Shown: positions 25,674-37,098, counted from the stretch's first letter. The stretch is 64,000 nucleotides of DNA from Saprospiraceae bacterium (GCA_019187365.1 JABARE010000001.1:186001-250000); one strand, 5' to 3'. The notes: generated by a model from the letters alone, not told the origin. Numbers and translations: made by a program.

Positions 25674-26361
25674 GATGGATCGATTTGTCGGACTCAATCA
25701 TGCCATCGCGCATTCTAACAATGCGAAAGGCCTTTTGAGCAACGTCGTTTTCATGGGTGATCAGGATGATCGTGTTGCCCATTTCATGGATTTTTTGAAA
25801 AATGGCTAGGATCTCTTCGCTGGTTTTTGTATCCAGATTGCCGGTGGGCTCGTCTGCCAGGATGATCGAAGGGTTGTTTACCAATGCTCTGGCGATGGCG
25901 ACCCGTTGCCTCTGTCCCCCGCTCAATTCGTTTGGTTTGTGGTGCATCCGGTCCGCCAACCCTACATCGATCAGCCGCTCTTTTGCGATCTGCTCGCGAT
26001 TCGTACGGGAAGCCCCGGCGTAAACGAGGGGCATGGCAACGTTATCAAGTGCGGAGATCCTGGGAAGCAAATTAAATGTCTGGAACACAAAGCCAATCTC
26101 TTTGTTTCGGACCTCTGCCAGCTCATTGTCATTCATCGAACTGACGTCCTTCCCATTGAGCATGTAACTACCCGAGCTTGGTGTGTCCAGACACCCAATG
26201 AGGTTCATAAGAGTAGACTTGCCGCTTCCGGAAGGCCCCATCAAGGCGAGAAATTCATTGCGGTCAATGTCCAGGTCTATATTGCGCAGGGCTTCTACCT
26301 GTTCGTCGCCCATTTGGTAAACTTTGCGGATGCCGCGTAGCTCGATGATCGCGTTTTTCAT
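25648..26361 (-). CDS. ABC transporter ATPase, LolD/MacB type
   Basis: 237 residues with Walker [11 protein letters not shown]-loop [15 protein letters not shown], signature [15 protein letters not shown] and Walker [16 protein letters not shown]. The phrase FQTFNLLP and the [10 protein letters not shown] stretch place it in the LolD/MacB/FtsE lipoprotein or efflux group. No permease gene is adjacent, but a LolC/E-like permease lies about 3 kb away at 29130-30374 on the same strand and may be its partner. ATG at 26359-26361. Confidence 0.9.
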   Translation of the reverse strand: MKNAIIELRGIRKVYQMGDEQVEALRNIDLDIDRNEFLALMGPSGSGKSTLMNLIGCLDTPSSGSYMLNGKDVSSMNDNELAEVRNKEIGFVFQTFNLLPRISALDNVAMPLVYAGASRTNREQIAKERLIDVGLADRMHHKPNELSGGQRQRVAIARALVNNPSIILADEPTGNLDTKTSEEILAIFQKIHEMGNTIILITHENDVAQKAFRIVRMRDGMIESDKSIHRENIYQNR

Positions 26362-26472
26362 AGAACGCTGGTAAAATTAGACATTAACCAGCAGAGCGCA
26401 TACCGAATTTAGTCGTCAGGGCCTTTCAGCCAGACAAAGAGCGGATAAACGCCGATGAATCGCCACAAAACG

Positions 26473-26480
26473 TATTTTTG
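26473..26480 (+). promoter_or_regulatory. -7 promoter box TATTTTTG for the deoxynucleoside kinase
   Basis: TATTTTTG matches TAnnTTTG and ends 27 bases before the ATG at 26508. It overlaps an alternative TTG start at 26478, which favours the ATG. Confidence 0.45.
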
Positions 26481-26507
26481 CGACTTACAACTGATCCGCG
26501 TCCGGAA

Positions 26508-27152
26508 ATGAAGCACATTGCTGTTGCAGGTAACATTGGTTCAGGGAAAACGAGTCTCTGTGGTGCTCTGGGAAAGCATTTCCAGTGGGAGGTCCATTAC
26601 GAGGAGGCAGGGACCAACCCGTACCTCAGTGATTTCTATTACGATATGCCCAGGTGGTCGTTCAACCTGCAAGTGTATTTTCTCAACAGCCGCTTCCGCC
26701 AGATCGTAGAAATCCAGCAGGGAAGCAAAACGGTATTGCAGGATCGAACCATCTATGAAGATGCCCATATCTTTGCCCCCAACCTTCATGAAATGGGTCT
26801 TATGACCCGCCGGGATTTTGAAAATTACTTTTCCCTGTTTGAGATCATGATGAGTACGATCCAGCCGCCTGACCTCATCATCTATTTAAGGGCTTCCATC
26901 CCCACACTCGTAAAGCACATTCAGCAACGTGGAAGAAATTACGAGGGCAACATGAGTCTGGATTATCTAAAGCGGTTGAACCAGCGTTATGAGGATTGGG
27001 TGAATCAGTACCGGCAAAGCCCGTTGGCAATCATCAATGTTGACGAACTCGATTTTATGAATCGCCCTGAGCATTTGGCTGAAGTCATCGACGCGGTAAA
27101 TGCAAATGTACACGGCTTGTTCAAGCCAGGAGATTCCCTCCCCTCAATTTAG
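26508..27152 (+). CDS. Deoxynucleoside kinase (dNK family)
   Basis: Salvage kinase that phosphorylates deoxynucleosides (dA/dG or broad). 214 residues from ATG 26508. The P-loop reads GNIGSGKTSL at residues 8-17, the DRTIYED motif supplies the conserved DRS-like acid/base pair, and the lid segment reads QQRGRNYEGNMSLDYL. Together with NrdAB at 0.3-3.8 kb it feeds the dNTP pool. It ends with a four-base overlap into the convergent methyltransferase gene. Confidence 0.9.
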   Translation: MKHIAVAGNIGSGKTSLCGALGKHFQWEVHYEEAGTNPYLSDFYYDMPRWSFNLQVYFLNSRFRQIVEIQQGSKTVLQDRTIYEDAHIFAPNLHEMGLMTRRDFENYFSLFEIMMSTIQPPDLIIYLRASIPTLVKHIQQRGRNYEGNMSLDYLKRLNQRYEDWVNQYRQSPLAIINVDELDFMNRPEHLAEVIDAVNANVHGLFKPGDSLPSI

Positions 27153-27967
27153 CGCTGAAGGCGACATTGAATGAAACTGTAATAAAATGCAGACGATGGA
27201 TCATCCCGCAATTGAGCGAGTTCCCGCCTAACTTTTTGCCAGTAGCTGCTGGATATTTTACCTGCTGCGATCATTTGCCTTGAAGCACTTTCGGTCAGGT
27301 CGATCCAGTAATTCCAAATTTCTGTGCGTTGGCGGGGAAAGGCGGCGTCGAAATAGAGGGTCTTTGCACGAGTTTCCAGAGTGGTGTGTTCCAGTTTGGC
27401 ACACATTGCGCCAAGGCGGATGCCAACATTTCCATTGCCGCCAAGGAATTCTTGAAACTCTCCCATTTTGCTCCAAAAGTCTTCCAGTGCGGGGGATTGC
27501 GGGTAATGCTGGAAGCTGTTGTTGAAAACTTCTGTCAGGTACAGCCACCCCCCGGGGGCGATGACCCGGTGGGTCTCCGCGATCAGTGCTTCAGGATTCT
27601 GGACGTGTTCCAAAACCCAGACCATCAGCGCGCAATCAAAGGATGCCGTTGCAAATGGAAGCTCGTTCCCCTGCCCTTGTCTCAATGCATAGCGATTTGT
27701 GAAGGCAGTTTCGGCCTCCAGATGCACCCGGGCACTCGAAAGTTGTTCGGCTGAAAGATCAATGCCGGTTATGTGCACCTGAGGGTAGTTTTGCATGACA
27801 TAACGCATCTGGGCGCCGGTGCCACACCCAATTTCGAGCATCCTGGAAACCTGGTCCAACCGGATAAATTCATAGATGTGAGGCCCGAGTATGTCATTTT
27901 GCAAATGGAGCTTTGCTTGTTCTTCGCTGCTAAAACCGTGCAGGTACTTTTCCGAACTTTTGTCCAT
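27149..27967 (-). CDS. Class I SAM-dependent methyltransferase
   Basis: 272 residues with the SAM-binding motif LEIGCGTGAQMRYV near residue 43, the acidic strand-2 segment HITGIDLSAEQLS, and the post-motif APGGWLYLTEVFN, as in UbiE/Methyltransf_11 proteins. The C-terminal half is helical with no substrate motif. It starts 20 bases after the corA stop on the same strand and is likely co-transcribed with it. Substrate unknown. Confidence 0.85.
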   Translation of the reverse strand: MDKSSEKYLHGFSSEEQAKLHLQNDILGPHIYEFIRLDQVSRMLEIGCGTGAQMRYVMQNYPQVHITGIDLSAEQLSSARVHLEAETAFTNRYALRQGQGNELPFATASFDCALMVWVLEHVQNPEALIAETHRVIAPGGWLYLTEVFNNSFQHYPQSPALEDFWSKMGEFQEFLGGNGNVGIRLGAMCAKLEHTTLETRAKTLYFDAAFPRQRTEIWNYWIDLTESASRQMIAAGKISSSYWQKVRRELAQLRDDPSSAFYYSFIQCRLQR

Positions 27968-27987
27968 TCAAATCAAAGCTTTTGGCC

Positions 27988-28944
27988 TCAGTTGAAAAAT
28001 TTCCGCTCTTTAAAGATCCAGGCAATGGCAAAGCTGAAGATCACCGATGTGATAATCAGAAAGTAGAATGCGCCTTTATAACTTCCGAGATCAAAGGGCA
28101 TGGGGACGTTCATTCCGAAAAAGCTTGAAATGACCGTTGGGACCATAAGTAACAAGGTGATTACAGTGAGCCTGTGCACAACGGTATTGAGGTTGTTGGA
28201 GATTATCGAAGCATATGCCTCCATCGTTCCGTTTAGGATATTCGTATACAATTGTGCAACCTCCCGCGCCTGGTTGTTGTCGATGATGATGTCCTCGAAC
28301 AGATCATTGTATTCTTCGTGATCCTTTATTCCGAGAAAATCTGTACGTTTAATTTTAAGTTTCAACAACTCATTGGCGTTGAGAGAATTTACAAAGTAAA
28401 CGAGGGACTTTTCTATGCTGAGCAGACTTCGAAGTTCTTCCGAGCGGCTTGAATGGTAGAGTTCCTGCTCGATCAGGTTTCGACGAAGGTTTAGCTTTTT
28501 GAGGTATTCGAGGAATAGATGCACTGTTTGTTCGAAGATCTGTAGAACAAACAATCGTTCATCTTCGGGATTAAAGCCTTTGACCTTGCGATCAAGAAAT
28601 TTTTCGATTACCGGACTCTCAACGCTGCTTATCGTGATGATCTTATTCTGGCAAAGGATGATGCCCAGTGGGATGGTTACAAAAATGGGGTCGTTCTCCT
28701 TTTCCCTTTCGTTGATGACCGGCGTATTGAGGATAATGCTTCGCGTATCGTCATAGCGCTCATACCGCGCGCGCTCCTCGCTGTCTAAAGGGTCTGTGAG
28801 AAAATCCGTTTCAATTTGAAGTTGTCGGGAAAATGCGTCGAGTTCACCTGGGGCAAATGGCGGTGCAAGATGAACCCAGGAAGCCTGGTCCAGGTGTTCC
28901 GTCTCCTGACAGAGTGCGTTCCGACACGAAAAATACCTGATCAT
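27988..28944 (-). CDS. corA: CorA-family divalent cation transporter
   Basis: 318 residues. A cytosolic domain (about 1-250, helical with long coiled segments) is followed by two C-terminal transmembrane helices. The gate motif GMNVP at the end of the first helix is intact and the tail IAWIFKERKFFN is basic. Mg2+ (or Co2+/Ni2+) transport is the family role. Start ATG at 28942-28944; the segment WVHLAPPFAPGELD is shared by CorA relatives of Bacteroidota. Confidence 0.92.
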   Translation of the reverse strand: MIRYFSCRNALCQETEHLDQASWVHLAPPFAPGELDAFSRQLQIETDFLTDPLDSEERARYERYDDTRSIILNTPVINEREKENDPIFVTIPLGIILCQNKIITISSVESPVIEKFLDRKVKGFNPEDERLFVLQIFEQTVHLFLEYLKKLNLRRNLIEQELYHSSRSEELRSLLSIEKSLVYFVNSLNANELLKLKIKRTDFLGIKDHEEYNDLFEDIIIDNNQAREVAQLYTNILNGTMEAYASIISNNLNTVVHRLTVITLLLMVPTVISSFFGMNVPMPFDLGSYKGAFYFLIITSVIFSFAIAWIFKERKFFN

Positions 28945-28998
28945 CCGGCGGCGGATCTTCAGAAAGTGATGGTATTTCCAGTTCCTTCATTTCGGAAG

Positions 28999-29006
28999 CA
29001 AAAGTA
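28999..29006 (-). promoter_or_regulatory. -7 promoter box TACTTTTG for corA
   Basis: Minus-strand TACTTTTG, 55 bases before the corA ATG at 28944. The remaining part of 28945-29129 is AT-rich with no gene. Confidence 0.45.
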
Positions 29007-29129
29007 GCAATTTTCGGACCAACGCAGTTGGTGTCTGTCGTCAAATGTTAAATGATCCGGAAAATGAAAATATTTAATTTTACATATTTGTAATTGCCTG
29101 TATTTAAACATGCATTTCACTTGGTGAGG

Positions 29130-30374
29130 CTACCTGAATTTCAGTGCCTTCACCGGCTTTATGGAAGACACCAGCCAGCTGGGCAGAATGAGGCTGAGCA
29201 GCACAATGGCAAAGAACAAGGCATTGATCAGGACGACCGGTCCAATGCTTAGGTCTACCGGGGCATGGTCGAGGTAATAATCCGCTTCACTCAGCTTGAT
29301 CGCCTGAAAGCGGTGTTGAATGTACAAAAGTGGAAGGGCGATACCATTCCCAATGACCATGCTCCAGCCAAGAATCCGTGCTGCATACCAGAGGAAAATC
29401 TTTCGCTGCTCGCGCAAAGGCATGCCAAGAACGGTCAGCACCCCGATCATATGCGTCCGCTCGAGGATCAGTATCATCAGCGTGGTTGCCATATTGATGA
29501 TGCATACAGCCAGGATGAGCGATAACAGGAAGACCTTGTTTACCGTTTGGAGGGAGAGCCATTCAAAAATATTGGGAAATTTTTCGCGGATGGTTTCTGA
29601 ATACCAGTTTTCCGGGAGAACCTCGTCATACAAAATGCGATTTGCCGTTTCCGCCTCCAGGACGTCCTTGCAAAAGACTTCAATGCCTGTAATCTCTGAA
29701 CTGTCCAGCTTTAACAAATTCTGCAGGAGCCTCACATCAGTAAGGGCAAATTTGCGATCGTATTCGGCAAGTCCGGTATTGTAAACGCCTGCCACAATCA
29801 GCCGCCTTTTCAGGAGCTCGCCCCGAACAACAAAATTGAGGACCACGGGATCTCCTGGTTTGATTTTCATACGCCGGGCAGTCTCGTCCGACAAAAGCAA
29901 TTCCCGGTGGTGAGCAGAATCGTCCGGATGCAGCACCCGTCCACCTACCAGAAAATCCGAAAAGAAATTCCAACGAAAATCGCGGCCCACCCCTTTGAAA
30001 AACAAGCCCTCACTTTGTCCCGACGCACTGAGAATGCCGGGCAGAACAATGAAGGATTGTACATGTTCAACGAGTGGGTTCCCGGTCTGGCTGCTTTTCA
30101 CACCGTACATCCGGGCAACAACGGAATCGTCCAACCTTATGGGAATGGGGTCAAGGCGCTGAGAAGACTGCAGGTCTGTTATGTGAATATGCCCCCAGAA
30201 CCCGAAAACTTTTTTTGCGATCTCCTTCTGAAAGCCATTGAATATGCTTTGAGCAATCAGGATGACGGCCAGACTCAGGCTGGTGGCCAAAACCGAGAGG
30301 TAAAGGATCCTGCGCGTAAAAGACTTTTTAAAACTATAAAAAGACCTGGAAGCTATGAACTCACTGGCGCTCAT
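29130..30374 (-). CDS. LolC/E- or FtsX-like ABC transporter permease
   Basis: 414 residues with an N-terminal helix (YLSVLATSLSLAVILIAQSI), a large periplasmic MacB core domain (about 50-270), and three C-terminal helices (VFLLSLILAVCIINMATTLM, then two more). This layout is shared by LolC, LolE and MacB-type permeases that release lipoproteins from the inner membrane. The ATPase at 25648-26361 is a candidate partner. Divergent from tyrS; ATG at 30372-30374. Confidence 0.88.
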   Translation of the reverse strand: MSASEFIASRSFYSFKKSFTRRILYLSVLATSLSLAVILIAQSIFNGFQKEIAKKVFGFWGHIHITDLQSSQRLDPIPIRLDDSVVARMYGVKSSQTGNPLVEHVQSFIVLPGILSASGQSEGLFFKGVGRDFRWNFFSDFLVGGRVLHPDDSAHHRELLLSDETARRMKIKPGDPVVLNFVVRGELLKRRLIVAGVYNTGLAEYDRKFALTDVRLLQNLLKLDSSEITGIEVFCKDVLEAETANRILYDEVLPENWYSETIREKFPNIFEWLSLQTVNKVFLLSLILAVCIINMATTLMILILERTHMIGVLTVLGMPLREQRKIFLWYAARILGWSMVIGNGIALPLLYIQHRFQAIKLSEADYYLDHAPVDLSIGPVVLINALFFAIVLLSLILPSWLVSSIKPVKALKFR

Positions 30375-30421
30375 GGATTTCCGCAGCAGCGGGGGAGAGG
30401 GTATAAATTCATCAATAGGCG

Positions 30422-30429
30422 TAATTTTG
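30422..30429 (+). promoter_or_regulatory. -7 promoter box TAATTTTG for tyrS
   Basis: TAATTTTG, 24 bases before the ATG at 30454. No TTTG at 19 bases upstream. Confidence 0.5.
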
Positions 30430-30453
30430 CAAACTTACGACACATGAAGCGCT

Positions 30454-31740
30454 ATGCAAAAACTGGAATTCGTTGATCAGCTCAGACAGAGAAATATCCT
30501 GCAGGATGTGACGCCCGGCCTTGAAGATTACTTGAGTGGGGGCATCCGGCGGGCCTACATCGGTTTTGACCCAACCGCAAGGTCACTTGGTCTGGGCAAT
30601 TATGTACAAATAATGCTGCTCGATTTTTTTCAACGTGCCGGCCACCAGCCTGTAGTTTTGATGGGCGGGGCTACGGGGCGAATTGGGGACCCTTCCGGAA
30701 AAGATAAGGAGAGGGAACTCCGCCCGGTTGAAGAGCTGGATGCAAACATAAAGGCTCAGGAGCAACAACTTCGCCAATTGCTCAATTTTGATGAAGGACC
30801 CAATCGCGCATTGTGGGTGAATAATCTGGATTTTTACCAAGGCATGAATGTGCTCGATTTTCTGCGGGACATAGGAAAACACATTACCGTGAATTACATG
30901 ATGGCCAAAGATTCTGTGCGCAATCGAATGGAATCAGGCATTTCCTATACGGAATTCTCGTACCAGTTGCTCCAGGCCTATGACTTCTATTGCCTGTACC
31001 GCCAACTCGACTGCCGGATGCAGATGGGCGGCTCAGATCAGTGGGGAAACATTACTACGGGAACTGAATTTATCGGAAAATGCATTCCAGGCGCCAAAGG
31101 CTTTGGCCTGACGACTCCCCTGCTCACAAAAGCTGACGGGAAGAAGTTCGGCAAATCGGAAGAAGGCAATGTCTGGCTCGACCCATCCATGACGAGCCCT
31201 TATAAATTCTACCAATTCTGGATCAATACAGACGACGCCTATTTGCCGAGACTGTATCGCTATTTCAGCCTCAGGCCCATCGAAGAGATTGCAGCTATGG
31301 AAGAGAAATGCGCCGACGATCCGGGAAGTAGAAAGCGTTTGCTCGCTGAAGAGATCACCCTGCGGGTGCATGGAACGAAGGCATTGGACAGCGCACGTCA
31401 GGTTTCAGAGCTGTTGTTCAACAAGGATTGCTCTTCTCATTATTTATTGGGTCTGTCCGACGATGCACTCGATCAGTTGGGAAGAGAAATTCCGCACGCG
31501 GTTGTACCCTCAGATATATTTGCCGATGGTGGAAAACTCGTGGATGTACTTACAGAATTTTCAGGCTTTCTCCCTTCTAAGTCTGAAGCGCGCAGGGCAA
31601 TCCAGTCGAATGCAGTCAGTGTAAATAAAATTAAGATCAGTCAACTCGATCACGGTATTCAACGTGGTGACTTCATTCATGGCAAATATCTTCTGCTCGA
31701 AAATGGAAGAAAAAATAAGTTTATGCTCTTGCTGAGCTGA
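30454..31740 (+). CDS. tyrS: Tyrosyl-tRNA synthetase with altered HIGH motif
   Basis: 428 residues, the normal length. The catalytic fold shows YIGFDPTARS, GGATGRIGDPSGK, GSDQWGNITTG and the KFGKS loop (K231-S235). The C-terminal S4 domain (SKSEARRAIQSNAVSVNK) is present. The class I signature usually written H-I-G-H (often H-I-G-N/S in Bacteroidota) is here G46-L-G-N49: the first histidine, which contacts ATP in the transition state, is glycine. All other parts look intact, so this is probably functional but slower, or compensated. No second tyrS is in the window. Confidence 0.94.
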   Translation: MQKLEFVDQLRQRNILQDVTPGLEDYLSGGIRRAYIGFDPTARSLGLGNYVQIMLLDFFQRAGHQPVVLMGGATGRIGDPSGKDKERELRPVEELDANIKAQEQQLRQLLNFDEGPNRALWVNNLDFYQGMNVLDFLRDIGKHITVNYMMAKDSVRNRMESGISYTEFSYQLLQAYDFYCLYRQLDCRMQMGGSDQWGNITTGTEFIGKCIPGAKGFGLTTPLLTKADGKKFGKSEEGNVWLDPSMTSPYKFYQFWINTDDAYLPRLYRYFSLRPIEEIAAMEEKCADDPGSRKRLLAEEITLRVHGTKALDSARQVSELLFNKDCSSHYLLGLSDDALDQLGREIPHAVVPSDIFADGGKLVDVLTEFSGFLPSKSEARRAIQSNAVSVNKIKISQLDHGIQRGDFIHGKYLLLENGRKNKFMLLLS

Positions 31741-31899
31741 ATGTTGATACCGGAGGAGAGGTCGATTTTACAAGGCTTTTTCAGGAATGGGAAACGTTCA
31801 TCCGTTTAAAATACCCAATTCGCTTTATTCGCTTGGGATGCCTGAATACCCCCACGCTGGTACCCGGAAGGTCGGGATTCATAAAAATGCAATCAGGTA

Positions 31900-32442
31900 T
31901 TAGCGTATGCTCCCGTTCTTTACGAATTCCAGTGAGGCACTGTTAATGCAATAGCGCAAACCGGTTGGTCGTGGGCCATCATCAAATACATGACCAAGGT
32001 GCCCATTGCAGCGGGTGCAAACTACTTCTATCCGAACCATATCATGGCTGTGGTCTTTGTTTTCTGTTATGACTTTTGCATCAACCGCTTTGGTAAAACT
32101 CGGCCATCCCGTTCCTGAGTCAAACTTATCGGATGAGTTGAACAGGGGAAGACCGCAGGCTTTACACAAGTATAAGCCCTTGTCGTGGTTATTGAAGTAT
32201 GCCCCCGTGAAGGCACGTTCTGTACCCTGCTGTCTTAACACATAGAAGGACTGCTCATCGAGAACGGCCTTCCATTCCAAATCTGTTTTTTTTAGTGGGT
32301 TTATTACGTCGGGGATAGGGAATGTAGTTTCTCCGGAAGCTGCGGCCAAGCCAGGTCTGGAAACTTGCTGTTCTGGCTTGTTGTGCTGACAAGCCGCTTG
32401 CACCGAAGAGCACACGACCAGAAGAATGATAAGTCTATTCAT
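31900..32442 (-). CDS. msrB: Lipoprotein peptide-methionine (R)-S-oxide reductase
   Basis: Reduces methionine-R-sulfoxide in proteins. 180 residues; the signal peptide ends near the lipobox QAAC (Cys17), so it acts in the periplasm or at the outer membrane. The catalytic domain (about 50-178) has both zinc C-x-x-C pairs (CKACGLPLF and CTRCNGHLGHVF) and the catalytic Cys in GLRYCINSASLEF. Four-base overlap with the upstream membrane protein gene, itself overlapping rimO, so rimO-membrane protein-msrB form one operon. Confidence 0.92.
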   Translation of the reverse strand: MNRLIILLVVCSSVQAACQHNKPEQQVSRPGLAAASGETTFPIPDVINPLKKTDLEWKAVLDEQSFYVLRQQGTERAFTGAYFNNHDKGLYLCKACGLPLFNSSDKFDSGTGWPSFTKAVDAKVITENKDHSHDMVRIEVVCTRCNGHLGHVFDDGPRPTGLRYCINSASLEFVKNGSIR

Positions 32443-32885
32443 ATCTTGTTTTTTTTGTTGTCTTCCTTCATCATGGATATCGTCACAACGCGTTGCACCA
32501 GGGTTACGATGGATATAAAGACGAGATAGCTAATTGTCAATACCAGAAGGATCCATGAATGGCTTTTGGCATCGGTCAATGCTACTCCGCTGAACAACCA
32601 GGAACAAAGGGAAACGACAAGAGCCAGCAGGGCAAAAGCACCGATCCCTCTTTGAAAATGGGTCTCCTTGTTTTTGGAAGCGAAATATCCCAGGCTATTG
32701 AAGAGTGAATAGAAAAACACCAGTGCATTTGAAATGAGCCAGTAATCAAGTGAATTTTTTGCTTCAGGCGCAAGGGAGTGCCAAATGAAAATGAACAGAC
32801 AGATTACCAGATAGATTCCTGTGCAAAATGCGAACTGGAATGCACCATTGGACAATGGATTTTCTAATATTTTCAATTTAAACAT
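32439..32885 (-). CDS. Four-helix membrane protein, unknown
   Basis: 148 residues from ATG 32885 with four hydrophobic helices (starting near FAFCTGIYLVICLFIF, WLISNALVFFYSLFN, FALLALVVSLCSWLF and ILLVLTISYLVFISIV) and a basic tail (KEDNKKNKI). No recognised family. The start overlaps the rimO stop by eight bases; the upstream in-frame start at 32954 would overlap much more. Sits between rimO and msrB in one operon. Confidence 0.75.
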   Translation of the reverse strand: MFKLKILENPLSNGAFQFAFCTGIYLVICLFIFIWHSLAPEAKNSLDYWLISNALVFFYSLFNSLGYFASKNKETHFQRGIGAFALLALVVSLCSWLFSGVALTDAKSHSWILLVLTISYLVFISIVTLVQRVVTISMMKEDNKKNKI

Positions 32886-34200
32886 GATGAAGGCTTTCCC
32901 CGATGAGGTCGTGAGGTTCTGCTGCAGTAATGCGGATATGAGCAAAATCGCCAATTCGCAAATAGTTTTGATCCGTGGCAGGTATTAGCACTTCGTTATC
33001 AACCTCCGGACTGTCAAATTCCGTCCGGCCATAGTAGTGATCTCTGGTTTTTCGGTCGATCAGCGTTTTGAACACCGCTCCTACCTTGAGTTGATTATTC
33101 TTTAAACTGATGGATTCCTGTAAATCCATGAGTTCCTGAGCACGTTGGTCTTTGACTTCCTGTGAAATTGAATCTTCTAGACTGTGAGCGCCCGTGCCAT
33201 CCTCATGCGAATAGGTGAATACGCCCATCCGGTCGAACTGCTGCTCCTCGACAAAGTGACAAAGTTCTTTGAAATCTGAAGACGTCTCACCTGGAAACCC
33301 CACCAGAAAGGTGGTTCTAATGTGAATTTCGGGAACAGCCCGTCTGATTTTCTCGATGAGCGCTTTTGTTTCCCCGGAACTGACGCCCCTGTGCATCGCT
33401 TTTAGTACGTGGTCAGATATATGTTGAAGTGGCAGATCCAGGTAACGGCATACCTTCGGATGCTCCCGCATGACATCAAGCAGTTCCAAAGGGAAACCGG
33501 CAGGATAGGCATAATGCAAACGGAGCCATTCTATGCCTTCGACATTGGCAAGTTTTTCCAGAAGTGAGGGCAGCAGTCTCTTCCTGTTTAGGTCAAGGCC
33601 GTAATAGGTGAGCTCCTGGGCGATGAGAATGAGTTCCTTAACTCCCTGGGCGGCGAGTTGCCTGGCCTGATGCAGCAATTGCTCTTCCGGAACGGAAATG
33701 TGTTTGCCCCGCATCAGCGGGATCGCACAAAAACTGCAGGTGCGGTTGCATCCTTCCGATATTTTGAGAAAAGCATAATGCCCGGGAGTGCTGATCTGCC
33801 GCTCTCCCAGAAGTTCAGCCCGGTAATTTGCATTCAAGCGACGGAGCAATGCCGGCATCTCCAACGTACCGAAATAGGCATCGACTTCGGGGATGTCCAC
33901 CTCCAGCTGGTCTTTGTAGCGCTGCGAAAGGCATCCACTGACATATAGCTGCTCGATATGTCCCCGGCTCTTGAGTTTGGCGAATTCGAGGATCGTCTGG
34001 ATGGATTCCTCTTTTGCGCGTTCTATAAATCCACACGTATTGATGATGACGGTAGGGGCGCTGTAATCCGTGGGGTTATGTTCAACGTCAAAATCGCTGT
34101 GTATGAGCTGTGTAATCAGGTTTTCAGAATCGACCCAGTTTTTGGAGCACCCCAAGGTTACAACTTGTATCTGCTTGTCTTTGTGGGATTTAGTTCGCAA
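32878..34200 (-). CDS. rimO: Ribosomal protein S12 methylthiotransferase, RimO
   Basis: Radical-SAM enzyme that methylthiolates Asp of S12. 440 residues. The N-terminal MTTase domain has cluster Cys in TLGCSKNWVDSE, NTCGF and YVSGCLSQR. The radical-SAM motif is CNRTCSFC (C-x3-C-x2-C), and the TRAM domain closes the protein. GCSKNxVDSE distinguishes RimO from MiaB. No in-frame ATG occurs before about codon 115, so the start is TTG at 34200 (ATT 34203 also possible). A perfect -7 box TATCTTTG lies 14 bases upstream. Confidence 0.93.
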   Translation of the reverse strand: MRTKSHKDKQIQVVTLGCSKNWVDSENLITQLIHSDFDVEHNPTDYSAPTVIINTCGFIERAKEESIQTILEFAKLKSRGHIEQLYVSGCLSQRYKDQLEVDIPEVDAYFGTLEMPALLRRLNANYRAELLGERQISTPGHYAFLKISEGCNRTCSFCAIPLMRGKHISVPEEQLLHQARQLAAQGVKELILIAQELTYYGLDLNRKRLLPSLLEKLANVEGIEWLRLHYAYPAGFPLELLDVMREHPKVCRYLDLPLQHISDHVLKAMHRGVSSGETKALIEKIRRAVPEIHIRTTFLVGFPGETSSDFKELCHFVEEQQFDRMGVFTYSHEDGTGAHSLEDSISQEVKDQRAQELMDLQESISLKNNQLKVGAVFKTLIDRKTRDHYYGRTEFDSPEVDNEVLIPATDQNYLRIGDFAHIRITAAEPHDLIGESLHHV

Positions 34201-34213
34201 AATTTTGTTTTGG

Positions 34214-34221
34214 CAAAGATA
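34214..34221 (-). promoter_or_regulatory. -7 promoter box TATCTTTG for rimO
   Basis: Minus-strand TATCTTTG, 13 bases before the TTG start at 34200. It leaves room only for a very short leader. Confidence 0.5.
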
Positions 34222-34251
34222 ACAAAGTGCAATGTGGAATGTTGTTATAGC

Positions 34252-34905
34252 ATGCGTTTTGCCACCGGGTACTTTCTATTAGTCCTTCTGAGCTCTAATT
34301 CAGCTTTGGGTCAATATGCTTTTGTCCTTCGTGCAGGGACGCGTTTTGTCGAAAACGCCAACATGAAACCGGCCCTTACTTCATTTGGCGATTTGGCAGC
34401 TGGTGGCTCCTATGGTATTGCAATCGGAAACCGCCGGATTGAAGGTCATCCCACCCTACTCGCGTATGCCCGTAAAGGAAGCTTCAGTCCTGAAGCCGGA
34501 AGTTTTGACGCATGGGGCTTGTGGATGCAATTTCCACTGTCGGTCTACCCTCTCGACTTTGACAACAGTTGTAACTGCCCAACCTTCAACAAGCAGGGCG
34601 AGCGCTTTCGGAAAGGTTTCTTCATTTATCTGGCCCCGGGGATTCGCAAGTCCTGGCAGCGCTATGAAGGGAACGGTGACCCCTTTCGGAAAGCACCCGT
34701 TTCCTACGATGGCGAGCTGGGCCTCGGCTTCGACCTTGGGCTAAACCGGAAATCTACACTGCGGATGGCCGTTGGTGTTGCTGCACATTTTGGAGAATAT
34801 CTGAGTCTTGATCTGCAAGAAGAGAGGTTTGCCAGGACATCAGGGACCTTCACTACCGTGGGTGCGTCTGTCCGTTATCTATACTATCCGGCAAAAAGGC
34901 GTTAA
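34252..34905 (+). CDS. Secreted or outer-membrane protein, unknown
   Basis: 217 residues from ATG 34252 with a signal peptide (MRFATGYFLLVLLSSNSALGQ). The mature part alternates hydrophobic and polar residues in strands with aromatic ends (for example GFFIYLAPGIRKSW and TTVGASVRYLYYP), as in small outer-membrane beta-barrels. Two Cys in NSCNCPTFN may pair. No named family recognised. Divergent from rimO and convergent with the SpoU methylase. Confidence 0.75.
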   Translation: MRFATGYFLLVLLSSNSALGQYAFVLRAGTRFVENANMKPALTSFGDLAAGGSYGIAIGNRRIEGHPTLLAYARKGSFSPEAGSFDAWGLWMQFPLSVYPLDFDNSCNCPTFNKQGERFRKGFFIYLAPGIRKSWQRYEGNGDPFRKAPVSYDGELGLGFDLGLNRKSTLRMAVGVAAHFGEYLSLDLQEERFARTSGTFTTVGASVRYLYYPAKRR

Positions 34906-34910
34906 TCTGC

Positions 34911-37081
<2,171 letters not shown>

Positions 37082-37098
37082 TTACGGGACATAAAGGT

